DNA from: Streptomyces globosus
Lineage (GTDB): Bacteria; Actinomycetota; Actinomycetes; Streptomycetales; Streptomycetaceae
NCBI RefSeq assembly: GCF_003325375.1
Contig: NZ_CP030862.1
Location: 3,971,501 to 4,035,500 of the forward strand
Direction of reading: 5' to 3'
Length of the DNA: 64,000 nt
The notes beneath the pieces are model-generated. The model did no database searches. It had not been told where the DNA came from and was given only the letters and a program-made list of their open reading frames with translations. Numbering within the stretch: position 1 is the first letter of the stretch; each line of letters starts with the position of its first letter. The position numbers and the translations under genes are program-made. This document shows positions 1 to 8,485 of the stretch, in pieces.

Positions 1-1129
1 AGAGCCCGGCCCGCTCCTCGGCGTCGTCGGGGACGGCGGCGTCGGCGACGCCGAGGGCGCGCAGGAAGGAGGCCAGGACGGCTCCGGGTTCGGCCGGGTC
101 CTCGCGTACGCCGCGCAGGTTGGCGTACAGCTGGCCGTCGGGGAAGTGGTCGCGCAGGCGCTGTGCGGCGTGCACGGCGAGGGTCGTCTTGCCGACGCCG
201 CCGATCCCGCCGACGGCGGAGATCGCCACGCTGCGGAGGGCCGCAGCGGCGGCGGGGCCGGGGGCGAGTGCGTCGACGATGGCCTGCTCGACGCCGGTCC
301 GCCCGGTGAAGTCGGCGGGAACGTACGGTAGTTGGGCGGGGGGCGGGGACGCGGTCCGGGTGCCGCCGGAGTCGGACGCGCCGGGGGGCGGGGCGGCGGT
401 CCGGGGGGCCGGCCCCGGCGGCAGCCCGGCCGTCGGGTCGCCGCCGGTCCCGGAGGGGGCCGTACGGGCCCCGCCGCCGCGGCCGCTGCGTTCCCGGACG
501 GTGTCGAGCAGGGCGCGGAGCCGGTCGTTGCGGGGGTGTTCCGCGCACAGCCCGGTGAGTTCGCCGGCCAGGCTCGCGTGCCGGCCGAGCAGCACGTCCA
601 GCTCGATCCGCTCGACGAGCACCGACAGGCGCAGTTCGGCGAGGCGCTCGCGCTGGATGCGGGCCTGCGGCCCCGGCAGCCCGGCCAGCGGGGTCCCGTG
701 CCACATGCCCAGGCCCTCGGCGAGCCCGTCGCGGGCGGCGGCCGGGTCCCCGCCGGCGGCCGCGCCGCGGGCCTCGGCGACGAGGTCCTCGAAGCGGCAC
801 AGGTCCAACTCTCCGTGGCCGAGGCGCAGGCGGTAGCCCTGCCCGTGGGTGGCGATCCGGTCGCCGAGGATCCGGCGCAGCCGGTACACGTACGAGCGGA
901 CGGTGCCGACGGCGGTGTGCGGCGGCGCCTCGCCCCACAGCCCGTCGACCAACTCCGCGGTGCCGACGACCGTGTTGTGCCGGCACAGCAGCATGGCGAG
1001 CACGGCGCGCTGCTGCGGCGGGCCGAGCGGGAGGGCGAGCGCGCCGTGGTGCGCCCGGACCGGTCCGAGCAGCGAGAAGGACACGGCGGGATCCGCGGCG
1101 GCGGAGGCGGCGGGCAGCGCTTCGTTCAC
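1..1129 (-). CDS. SARP-family regulator with NB-ARC domain, partial (C-terminus off the left edge)
   Basis: About 376 N-terminal residues are visible on the minus strand, starting at a GTG at 1129 with a GGGGAG upstream. The first ~100 residues form an OmpR/PhoB-like winged helix (LGPPQQRAVLAMLL, then SYVYRLRRILG). A BTAD region follows (GTPLAGLPGPQARIQRERLAELRLSVLVERIELD), then a low-complexity linker, then an NB-ARC P-loop region containing GGIGGVGKTTLAVHAA. This is the layout of large SARP activators of the AfsR type: DNA-binding domain, BTAD, then an ATPase, usually with C-terminal TPRs. It is transcribed away from a very similar SARP at 1393. Closeness to the CIS genes suggests, but does not prove, a role in their control. 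Confidence 0.85.
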   Translation of the reverse strand, partial: MNEALPAASAAADPAVSFSLLGPVRAHHGALALPLGPPQQRAVLAMLLCRHNTVVGTAELVDGLWGEAPPHTAVGTVRSYVYRLRRILGDRIATHGQGYRLRLGHGELDLCRFEDLVAEARGAAAGGDPAAARDGLAEGLGMWHGTPLAGLPGPQARIQRERLAELRLSVLVERIELDVLLGRHASLAGELTGLCAEHPRNDRLRALLDTVRERSGRGGGARTAPSGTGGDPTAGLPPGPAPRTAAPPPGASDSGGTRTASPPPAQLPYVPADFTGRTGVEQAIVDALAPGPAAAAALRSVAISAVGGIGGVGKTTLAVHAAQRLRDHFPDGQLYANLRGVREDPAEPGAVLASFLRALGVADAAVPDDAEERAGL

Positions 1130-1392
1130 CGGATGCACACCAACTCCCCGCGCGTACGACCCTTGCACCCAACAGGATGTACCGGCCATCCGGTACGGCA
1201 AGCCTACAACGGCCCGTACAGCACCCGAATCGGCCGCCCGCCGGCCGGATCGCGCCCGGCTGGTCCGGGGCGGGGCCCGCGACCTGCGAGGATCTGCCGT
1301 ACCGGGGTGGGGGCCGGGGCCGTGGAGGGGTGGGGGCCGCGGGCCGGTGCGGCGGGGGCCGGGTGACCGAAGGACCGCAGGAGGGGGCCGTT

Positions 1393-4300
1393 GTGAGTGA
1401 TCCGTTCGTGCTGCGCTTCTCGCTGCTCGGGCCGGTGCAGGCCGCCCGGGGCGGGGTGGACGTCCCGCTGGGCCCGCCGCAGCAGCGGCTGGTGCTGGCG
1501 ATCCTGCTGGTGCGCAGACCGGGCGTGGCGGGTCTGGACGAGCTGATCGACGGCATCTGGGGTGAGGCGGGCCCGCGCACCGCCGCGGGCACGGTCCGCT
1601 CGTACGTGTACCGGCTGCGGCGGGTGCTCGGGCCCTGCCTGGTGACGGAGGGCGGCGGTTACGCGCTGGACGTGCCGGACGGTGCGGTCGACCTGGCCGA
1701 CTTCGAGGCGGAGGCGGCCCGGGGGCGGGAGCTGGTGGCTGCGGGCGATCCGGACGCCGGGGCGCGGCTGCTGGAGGCGGCGCTCGCCCGGTGGCGCGGG
1801 GTGCCGCTGGCCGGGCTGCCGGGCCCGTTCGCCCGGATCCAGCGGGAGCGGCTGGCGGAGCTGCGGCTGTCGGTGCTGCTGGAGCGGGTGGAGGCGGACC
1901 TGGCGCGGGGGCTGCACGCCCGGCTGGTCCCGGAACTGGGCGCGCTGTGCGCGGAGTACCCGTTGAACGGGCGGTTGCGGACCCTGCGGGCCGAAACGTT
2001 GGCGCGGGCGGGCAGGGCGGACGAGGCCGGGGCGGCGCCGCCCGGGGAGGGCGGGCGGCCCGCCCGGGTGGAGGCGGGCAGGGTGGCAGCACCCTCCCGG
2101 CCGGCGCCGGCACGGGCGGAAGGCCCGGCCGCGGGGGCGGCCCGGGAGAGGCCCGCGGCGGACGGAGTCCTTGCGGGCACCCCAGCCCGGCCGACGGCGC
2201 CCGCTGCGGGGATCCTGCCTGCGGCGGAGGAGCCGGTTCGGTCCGATGCGGCGGGCACCGCGGCGGCGGTCGCCCCCGGACCCGGTACGGAGCACCCCGC
2301 GGCGGCCGCGCATGCCGGGCCGGCGCAGGCGCCGCAGACACGGCCCGCCGCGGCGCAGTCCGGCCTCCACCCCCCGGCGACGAGCACCGGCCGGCACCTC
2401 CGGGCGGCCGCTCCCCCGCTCCCCGCCCCCGCGCAGCTCCCGTACGTGGCAGTGGATTTCACGGGCCGTGAGACGGCCACCCGGCGTCTCGTCGAGGCCC
2501 TCACCCCGGCGTCCGGCGCCCCCGCCGCGGACGCCGGCGGCCCGCCGGCCGTGGTCGTCTCGGCGGTCGGCGGCATCGGGGGCGTCGGCAAGACCACGCT
2601 CGCGCTGCACGCCGCGCACCGCCTCAGGGCGCACTTCCGCGACGGGCAGCTGTACGCCAACCTCCGCGGTGTCCGCGAGGACCCTGCCGAGCCCGGCGCC
2701 GTCCTGGCGGCGTTCCTCCGCGCCCTCGGCGTCGCGGACTCGGCGATTCCGGAGGGTGTGGAGGAACGTGCCGGCCTCTACCGGTCCCGGGTCGCCGACA
2801 AGCGGATGCTGCTCGTCCTCGACGATGCCCGGGACGTCCGGCAGATCGAGCCGCTGCTGCCGGGCTCGTCCGCCTGCGCGGTCGTCGTGACCAGCCGGAG
2901 CACCCTGGCCGGCCTGCCCGCCGCACTCCGCCTGCGCCTGGACGTCCTGCCCGCCGGGGACGCCGTACGCCTGCTCGGCCGGATCGTCGGCCGGGAGCGG
3001 ATCGAGGCGGAGCCCGCCGAGGCGGCCGCGCTGGCCGCGCTGTGCGGCGGGCTGCCGCTCGCGCTGCGCATCGCCGGGTCCCGGCTGGCGACCCGGCCGG
3101 GCTGGTCCCTGGCGGCGTTCCGGGACCTGTTGGAGGGGCGGCGGGCACCGTTCTCCGCCGAGGCGGGCGGGGAGGACGGGGTGGAGGCCTGCTTCCGCCT
3201 CAGCTACGAGCTGCTGGACGCGGCCGAGGCGCGGCTGTTCCGGCTGCTGGCGCTGCCCGAGCAGGAGGACGCGGACGTCGCGGACGCGGCCGCGCTGGCC
3301 GGCATCGACCCGGCGCATGCCGAGGAGCTGCTGGAGCGGATGACGGAGCTCGGGCTGCTGGAGTCGCCGGCCCCGCAGCGCTACCGCTTCCACGACCTCC
3401 TGCGCGCGTTCGCGCGGGCCCGCTCCGCGGAGGAGGACGGCCCCGGGGGCGGGGCGGAGGCGCTGGTCCGGCTGGTCGACCACCACCTGGCGTCGGCGCG
3501 CAACGCGTACGCCGTCGAACGCCCCGGCCACCCGGTGCCCGGCATGCTCCACCCGACCCGCTCGCCGGGCACCCGGATGCAGGTGCCGGGCGAGGCGCAC
3601 CGCGTGTTCACGGGCCGGCACCAGTCCGTGCTGGCGGTGGCGGTGCAGACGGTACGGGCAGACCCGTCCGCCGTCGACCTGGTCGCCGACCTGGTCCTGG
3701 CCCTCGACCCCGTCCTGGACGGCACGTTCCTGTGGGCGGCGCTGATCGAGCCGGCCCGCGCCGTCCTCAAGGCCGCACGGGGGCAGGGCCGCCGTCGCGC
3801 GGCGGGCCGGCTCGGGTACATGCTCGGCGGAGGGCTGTACCAGCTCGGCCACACCGACGAGGCGGAGTCGGTGCTGGCCGCGGCCGCCGCCGATGCGCAG
3901 ACCTCCGGCGACGAGGCGGTGCTGACCGAGATACGGACCTGCCAGGCGCTGGTGTGGTACGCGCGGGGCGACCTGGAGCGCGCGCTGGAACTGCACGGGC
4001 AGGCCGTCGCGGTCGGCGAGCGGTGCGGCAGCCGGTGGGGCGCGGAGAACGCCCGCGCCTGTTCGGCGCACACCCTCAGCAGCCTGGGCCGCCTCGCCGA
4101 GGCCGACGCGGCCGCACGCAGGAGCCTGGCCTCGGCGCGGGCGGACGGCGACGCCTACCGGCTGTCGTACACGCTGTACGTCCTCGGGGGCATCCTGCGG
4201 CAGTCGGGCCGCCCCGAGGAGGCGATCGCTTACCTGCGCGAAGGCGCCGCCCTGTCGGGGCAGGCCGGGTACGCCACGATCGAGCTGTTCTCCCGGTGGG

Positions 4301-4554
4301 AGGTGAGCTACTGCCACCTGGCCGCCGGCCGGCACCGCGAGGCGGTGGAGTCCGGGGAGCGGGTGGCGGAGGTGAGCCGCGAGAAGGGCTGGGCCCTGGC
4401 GGAGGCCCGCGCCCTGCAGGTCGTCGGGACGGCCCTCGCCGGGCTGGGTGACCGGGAGGGGGCGCGGGAGCGGCTGGAGCGCGCGGCCGGCATCTTCGAC
4501 CGGCTGCGCCCGGCCGAGGCGGCGCAGGTCCGCGAACTCCTGGCCGGCCTGTAG
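1393..4554 (+). CDS. SARP-family regulator: winged helix, BTAD, NB-ARC, TPR (1053 aa)
   Basis: The start is the GTG at 1393, preceded by a GAGGGGG Shine-Dalgarno; an earlier in-frame ATG lies in the intergenic region and adds unrelated sequence. Residues ~1-95 form the winged helix (LGPPQQRLVLAILL, SYVYRLRRVLG) and ~100-245 the BTAD domain. A Pro/Ala-rich linker runs to ~350. NB-ARC follows with the P-loop GGIGGVGKTTLALHAA near residue 395 and LLVLDDARD as Walker B. The C-terminal third (~790-1050) has degenerate TPR-like repeats. Such proteins are ATP-dependent transcriptional activators that bind heptameric direct repeats near promoters. It is divergent from the partial SARP ending at 1129, with which it shares long identical stretches. 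Confidence 0.9.
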   Translation: MSDPFVLRFSLLGPVQAARGGVDVPLGPPQQRLVLAILLVRRPGVAGLDELIDGIWGEAGPRTAAGTVRSYVYRLRRVLGPCLVTEGGGYALDVPDGAVDLADFEAEAARGRELVAAGDPDAGARLLEAALARWRGVPLAGLPGPFARIQRERLAELRLSVLLERVEADLARGLHARLVPELGALCAEYPLNGRLRTLRAETLARAGRADEAGAAPPGEGGRPARVEAGRVAAPSRPAPARAEGPAAGAARERPAADGVLAGTPARPTAPAAGILPAAEEPVRSDAAGTAAAVAPGPGTEHPAAAAHAGPAQAPQTRPAAAQSGLHPPATSTGRHLRAAAPPLPAPAQLPYVAVDFTGRETATRRLVEALTPASGAPAADAGGPPAVVVSAVGGIGGVGKTTLALHAAHRLRAHFRDGQLYANLRGVREDPAEPGAVLAAFLRALGVADSAIPEGVEERAGLYRSRVADKRMLLVLDDARDVRQIEPLLPGSSACAVVVTSRSTLAGLPAALRLRLDVLPAGDAVRLLGRIVGRERIEAEPAEAAALAALCGGLPLALRIAGSRLATRPGWSLAAFRDLLEGRRAPFSAEAGGEDGVEACFRLSYELLDAAEARLFRLLALPEQEDADVADAAALAGIDPAHAEELLERMTELGLLESPAPQRYRFHDLLRAFARARSAEEDGPGGGAEALVRLVDHHLASARNAYAVERPGHPVPGMLHPTRSPGTRMQVPGEAHRVFTGRHQSVLAVAVQTVRADPSAVDLVADLVLALDPVLDGTFLWAALIEPARAVLKAARGQGRRRAAGRLGYMLGGGLYQLGHTDEAESVLAAAAADAQTSGDEAVLTEIRTCQALVWYARGDLERALELHGQAVAVGERCGSRWGAENARACSAHTLSSLGRLAEADAAARRSLASARADGDAYRLSYTLYVLGGILRQSGRPEEAIAYLREGAALSGQAGYATIELFSRWEVSYCHLAAGRHREAVESGERVAEVSREKGWALAEARALQVVGTALAGLGDREGARERLERAAGIFDRLRPAEAAQVRELLAGL

Positions 4555-4811
4555 CCCCGTCACCCCCTCTCCACGGGTGGGGAGTCGCGTCGCCCGGTCG
4601 CCCGCCGGGCGGGGAGCCGCGCACACCGCACCCCTCCGGTGTCCGTACGGGCACGCGCGGGCCGGGCGCCGGTCCTGCCGGGCGGGGCCGCCCGTGCACG
4701 GCGGCCGCGCCGGAACGGACCGCGCGGTCACCCATCGAACGTCGATGTGCTGTTGATCCGGCTCCTCCAGCCTGTCTGCGGCAGCACCCCCGTGGGAAGG
4801 AAGGGACACCC

Positions 4812-5492
4812 ATGCCGGTTTCGACGAGCGACCGCATCACCGACCGCATCACCGTGACGATCCACGCCGAGGACCCCCTCGGGCGGGCAGGCGTCGTCAG
4901 CCACCTGCAACGCCAGCCCGCGGTGGAGATCGTCCCGCCGGTCCGCGACCGCGACGGCCGGACGGCGGCCGCGGACGTCGCCGTGATGCTGATGGACCGG
5001 GTGGACGACAGGGCCGCGGCGGAGCTGCGGCGCGTGCTGCGCGGCGGCGACCAGCGGGTCGTCCTGATCGCCCGCGAGCTGCGCGAACCGGAGCTGCTGA
5101 CGGTCGTCGAGTACGGCGTACGGGCCATCCTGTGGCGGCACCAGGCCACGGAGGGCAGCCTGGCCAAGGCGGTCCGGCAGGCCGCGCACGGCGAGGGCGT
5201 CCTGCCGCCGGACCTGATCAGCCGGGTGCTCGGCCAGGTGGGGCGGCTGCGCCGCTCCGAGACGGCGTCGGTCTGCACGGGCAGCGCCTCGGCGCCGCTG
5301 TTCGGCATGGCACCGCGCGAGACGGACGTCCTGCGGCTGATCGCGGAGGGCCTCGACACCCGGCAGATATCGGACAAGCTCGCGTACTCCGAACGCACCG
5401 TCAAGAACATCCTGCACGGGCTGATGACCCGCCTGCAGCTCACCAACCGCGCCCACGCCGTGGCCTACGCACTCCGCGAGGGCTACATCTAG
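4812..5492 (+). CDS. LuxR/NarL-type DNA-binding regulator (226 aa)
   Basis: ATG at 4812 follows AAGGAAGGG at good spacing. The N-terminal ~130 residues resemble a receiver fold (TVTIHAEDPLGRAGVVSHLQ) but lack a clear set of phosphorylation aspartates, so it may be an atypical or non-phosphorylated receiver. The C-terminal ~65 residues are a clear LuxR-type HTH (APRETDVLRLIAEGLDTRQI, then SERTVKNILHGLMTRLQLTN). It sits immediately upstream of the CIS cap and ATPase genes in the same direction, so it is a plausible local regulator. Similar LuxR genes occur in known Streptomyces CIS loci. Confidence 0.85.
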   Translation: MPVSTSDRITDRITVTIHAEDPLGRAGVVSHLQRQPAVEIVPPVRDRDGRTAAADVAVMLMDRVDDRAAAELRRVLRGGDQRVVLIARELREPELLTVVEYGVRAILWRHQATEGSLAKAVRQAAHGEGVLPPDLISRVLGQVGRLRRSETASVCTGSASAPLFGMAPRETDVLRLIAEGLDTRQISDKLAYSERTVKNILHGLMTRLQLTNRAHAVAYALREGYI

Positions 5493-5609
5493 GGCTCCGC
5501 GCCGGCCGCACCGCACCTGCCGCACCACCGCACGCACCGCACCCGATGGCCGGATCCGGCCGGCTGCCCGACGGCCGGGGACCCGCCTGTACCGAGGACA
5601 CCACTTCCC

Positions 5610-6245
5610 ATGATCCATGAGATCGACGAAGCGCTGCGGCGCCTGCTGCGCCGCGGCGCCCTGCCCGAGGGGGCCGGCGACATCGCCCTGGAGGCCCCCA
5701 CCCGGGAGTGGGCGGCGCGCCGCACCGCCCCGACCGTCAGCGCCTTCCTGTACGACATCCGCGAGGACGTCTCCCGGCGGGAGCGCGGGGCGTACGCGGA
5801 GCGCGACGCCCGGGGCGCCGTCGTGCAGCGGCGGCAGCCGGCCCGCTGGTTCCGGCTGTCCTACCTGCTGACCGCGTGGACGGCGCGGCCGGAGGACGAA
5901 CACCGCATGCTGGCAGGCGTGTTGGCCGCGCTGCTGCCGTACGAGGCGCTGCCGCCCGAGGAGGTGCCGGAAGCGATAGCGGCGTACCGGTCGTCGATCC
6001 CGCTGTCGGTGGGGGTGCCGCCCTCCGAGGGGCGGTCCGCCGCGGACGTGTGGTCGGCGCTGGGCGGGGAGTTCAAGCCGTCGCTGGACGTCGTCATCGC
6101 CGTCCCGTTCCCGGTGACGCCCGTCTACCCGGTGGGGCCGCCGGTCACGGAGGGCGCGGTCGTCACGGTGCGCGGCAAGGACGGCCGGCCGGGCGGCTCC
6201 CGGCCGAGGATGCTGCGTACGCAGGCGCGGGGGCAGGCCCGGTGA
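5610..6245 (+). CDS. CIS cap/terminator protein, DUF4255 (Pvc16 N-domain) family
   Basis: The 211-residue product begins MIHEIDEALRRLLRRGAL and continues with APTVSAFLYDIREDVSRRER and RWFRLSYLLTAWTARPEDEH, the signature of DUF4255/Pvc16_N proteins. In Afp/PVC particles the Pvc16 homologue caps the distal end of tube and sheath and fixes particle length. The last part (VVIAVPFPVTPVYPVGPPVT) is typical of the family C-terminus. Its stop overlaps the GTG start of the AAA+ ATPase gene, so the two are translationally coupled. A GAGG lies ~12 nt before the ATG, a slightly long spacing. Confidence 0.85.
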   Translation: MIHEIDEALRRLLRRGALPEGAGDIALEAPTREWAARRTAPTVSAFLYDIREDVSRRERGAYAERDARGAVVQRRQPARWFRLSYLLTAWTARPEDEHRMLAGVLAALLPYEALPPEEVPEAIAAYRSSIPLSVGVPPSEGRSAADVWSALGGEFKPSLDVVIAVPFPVTPVYPVGPPVTEGAVVTVRGKDGRPGGSRPRMLRTQARGQAR

Positions 6246-8446
6246 GCGCGGCGGCGGGGATCCTGCTGGACCGGCTGGCGCGGCTGCGGCGGGAGGCGGC
6301 CGGGCTGGTCGCGGCCCGGGCCGCGGACGACCCCACGGCACACGACCCGCTGCGCGGGCTGTACGTGTCGTCGGAGTCGGCCCTGCGGGCCGCCGCGGAC
6401 GGCCCGCACGCCCCGACGGCTGCGGCGGACGGGCCGGGGGATGCCCGCGCGGACACGGCTCCGGAGCCGGACGCCGGCGACGGTGCGGGCACGGGCGGGC
6501 CGGACGGGCCTGACCGGCTGGGCGGTCTCGTCCGCGCCTTCGGGCTGTCCGCGCTGGACCTGCGGATCCTGCTCGCGGCGGCGGCGCCCGACGTCGACCG
6601 CCGGTTCGAGCCGCTCTACGGCTACCTCAACGACGACGTCGGGCGGCGCCGGGCCTCGGTGGCGCTGGCTCTGGAGCTCGCGGGGACGGGTCCGCACATG
6701 CCGCGGGCGCGGTCCCGCTTCCACGCGGCGGCGCCGCTCCTGGCGGGCGGACTGCTCCTCCTGGAGGACGGGGAGCGGCCGCTCCCGGGGCGGGCGCTCC
6801 GCGTCCCGGAGCGGGTCGTGGCCCATCTGCTGGGCGACGACGGGCTCGACGCGGAGCTGTGTGCGGCGGGGGTGGTCCTGCTGGAGCCGTCCCGCGGGAC
6901 GGCACCGGCGCGCGGGGCGGGCCCGGCCGAGGCGGAGGCGGAGGCGGAGGCGGAGGCCGACGCCGGGTCCGGGCCGGGCGGTGCAGGCTGTGCGACCGGT
7001 GCAGCCGCTTCGGGCCGGGCGGACCGGGCCGATCCGGCGGTCCTGCTGGCCCGGGCGGTTCGGCCCGTCACCGTCCATCTGCTCGACCGGCGGGGCGAGG
7101 GCGGCGCCGAGCGGGTCGTCGAGGCCCTGCGGGCGGCGGGGCGCACCGTACTGGTGCACCGGCCGCCGGCGGGCGCGGGGTCCGGGGACGGCGGTCCGGC
7201 GGGCGACGCCGCGCGGCTCGGGCCGCTGCTGCGGCGCGAGGCCCGGCTGCGCGGCCCGGGGACGGCGGTGGTCGTCGCGCCCGTCCCGGCGGAGCCGGGG
7301 CCGCTGATGCGGTCGGTCGCCGCGGCCGACACCACGACCGTGTTCGCGGGCCCGGATCCCTACGACCCGGACTGGGCTCCCGAGGTCCCCCTGATCCCCC
7401 TCGAAGGCGCCCGCCCGCACACCGCCGGGGCGCCGGGCGGGGCGCGCGACGAGGCCGCAGCCCTGCTCGGTGCCGGGCCGGCGGGGGCGCTGGCCGCGTA
7501 CCGGCTGAGCGGCGTGCAGCTCGCCGAGGTGGCCCGTACTGCCCGGGGCCTCGCCGCACTGGAGGGCGCGGAGCTCGCCGAGCACCATGTCCGGCTCACC
7601 GCGCGCCGCCTGTCCGCCCCGCTGCTGGGGCGGCTGGCCCGGCGGGTGCGGCCGGCGGTCGGCTTCGCCGACCTGGTGCTGCCGTCCGAGGAGCAGGCCC
7701 GTGTCGCCGAGCTGGTGGCCCGCGCCCGGCACCGCGACGAGGTGCTGTCCGGTTGGCGCCTGCGCACCGGCGGCGGCCGCGGCCGCGGGGTGGTGGCCTT
7801 GTTCGCGGGGGTGTCGGGCACGGGCAAGACGCTCGCGGCGGAGGCGGTGGCGGGCGAACTCGGCCTCGACCTGTACGTGGTGGACCTGTCCTCGGTGGTC
7901 GACAAGTACGTCGGGGAGACGGAGAAGAACCTGGAGCGGATCTTCACCGAGGCGGACCGCACGGACGCGGTGCTGCTCTTCGACGAGGCGGACGCCGTGT
8001 TCGGGAAGCGGTCGGAGGTGCGCGGATCGCACGACCGGTATGCGAACCTCGAAAGCGCCTACCTGCTCCAGCGGTTGGAGAGCTTCGACGGGATCGCCGT
8101 GCTGACGACGAACCTCCGGGCGAACGTGGACGAGGCGTTCACGCGGCGGCTGGACCTGGTGGTGGACTTCCCGTTCCCGGACGCGGCGCTGCGCGCCGAC
8201 CTGTGGCGCAGCGCGCTGGCCGGGGCGCCGACCGGGCCGGACGTGGCAGCGGAACTGGACTGCCTGGCAGCGGAGTTCGAGCTGGCCGGCGGTTCGATCC
8301 GGGCGGCGGCACTCACGGCCTGCTATGCGGCGCGCAGGCGGGGCTCGGGGCCGGTGACCGCCGGGGACGTCCGGGAGGGCGCCCGCCGCGAGTACCTCAA
8401 GGCGGGCCGCCTGATCCCCGGCACCGCGGCCCCCTGGCGGCCCTGA
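6242..8446 (+). CDS. AAA+ ATPase of the CIS (Pvc15-like, CDC48/FtsH-type core)
   Basis: The GTG start at 6242 overlaps the upstream stop (GTGA); longer in-frame extensions read through the cap gene and are not real. The 734-aa protein has a divergent N-terminal half and a C-terminal AAA+ module: Walker A GVSGTGKT near residue 525, Walker B LLFDEADAVFG near 580, sensor-1 region LTTNLRANVD and arginine finger region RRLDLVVDFPFP. Pvc15/Afp15-type ATPases are conserved in eCIS loci and thought to aid assembly or cargo handling. A short glutamate-alanine repeat (EAEAEAEAEAD) near residue 235 is encoded by a GGAGGC-type hexanucleotide run around 6930-6960. Confidence 0.9.
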   Translation: MSAAAGILLDRLARLRREAAGLVAARAADDPTAHDPLRGLYVSSESALRAAADGPHAPTAAADGPGDARADTAPEPDAGDGAGTGGPDGPDRLGGLVRAFGLSALDLRILLAAAAPDVDRRFEPLYGYLNDDVGRRRASVALALELAGTGPHMPRARSRFHAAAPLLAGGLLLLEDGERPLPGRALRVPERVVAHLLGDDGLDAELCAAGVVLLEPSRGTAPARGAGPAEAEAEAEAEADAGSGPGGAGCATGAAASGRADRADPAVLLARAVRPVTVHLLDRRGEGGAERVVEALRAAGRTVLVHRPPAGAGSGDGGPAGDAARLGPLLRREARLRGPGTAVVVAPVPAEPGPLMRSVAAADTTTVFAGPDPYDPDWAPEVPLIPLEGARPHTAGAPGGARDEAAALLGAGPAGALAAYRLSGVQLAEVARTARGLAALEGAELAEHHVRLTARRLSAPLLGRLARRVRPAVGFADLVLPSEEQARVAELVARARHRDEVLSGWRLRTGGGRGRGVVALFAGVSGTGKTLAAEAVAGELGLDLYVVDLSSVVDKYVGETEKNLERIFTEADRTDAVLLFDEADAVFGKRSEVRGSHDRYANLESAYLLQRLESFDGIAVLTTNLRANVDEAFTRRLDLVVDFPFPDAALRADLWRSALAGAPTGPDVAAELDCLAAEFELAGGSIRAAALTACYAARRRGSGPVTAGDVREGARREYLKAGRLIPGTAAPWRP

Positions 8447-8460
8447 GCGGCACGCGCGCC

Positions 8461-8478
8461 GCCGCCCGTGCGGGCGGC
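8461..8478. terminator. Bidirectional hairpin between convergent genes
   Basis: GCCGCCCG and CGGGCGGC flank a two-base turn, a perfect stem between the stop of the AAA+ gene and the stop of the convergent membrane-protein gene. There is no T-tract, as is common for actinomycete terminators, so termination is inferred. Confidence 0.5.
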
Positions 8479-8485
8479 CCGCCGT

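Noticed and set aside
1204..4809. Long minus-strand frame opposite the SARP gene at 1393
   Set aside because: Antisense shadow of a SARP with clear domains; no Shine-Dalgarno and no protein-like composition.
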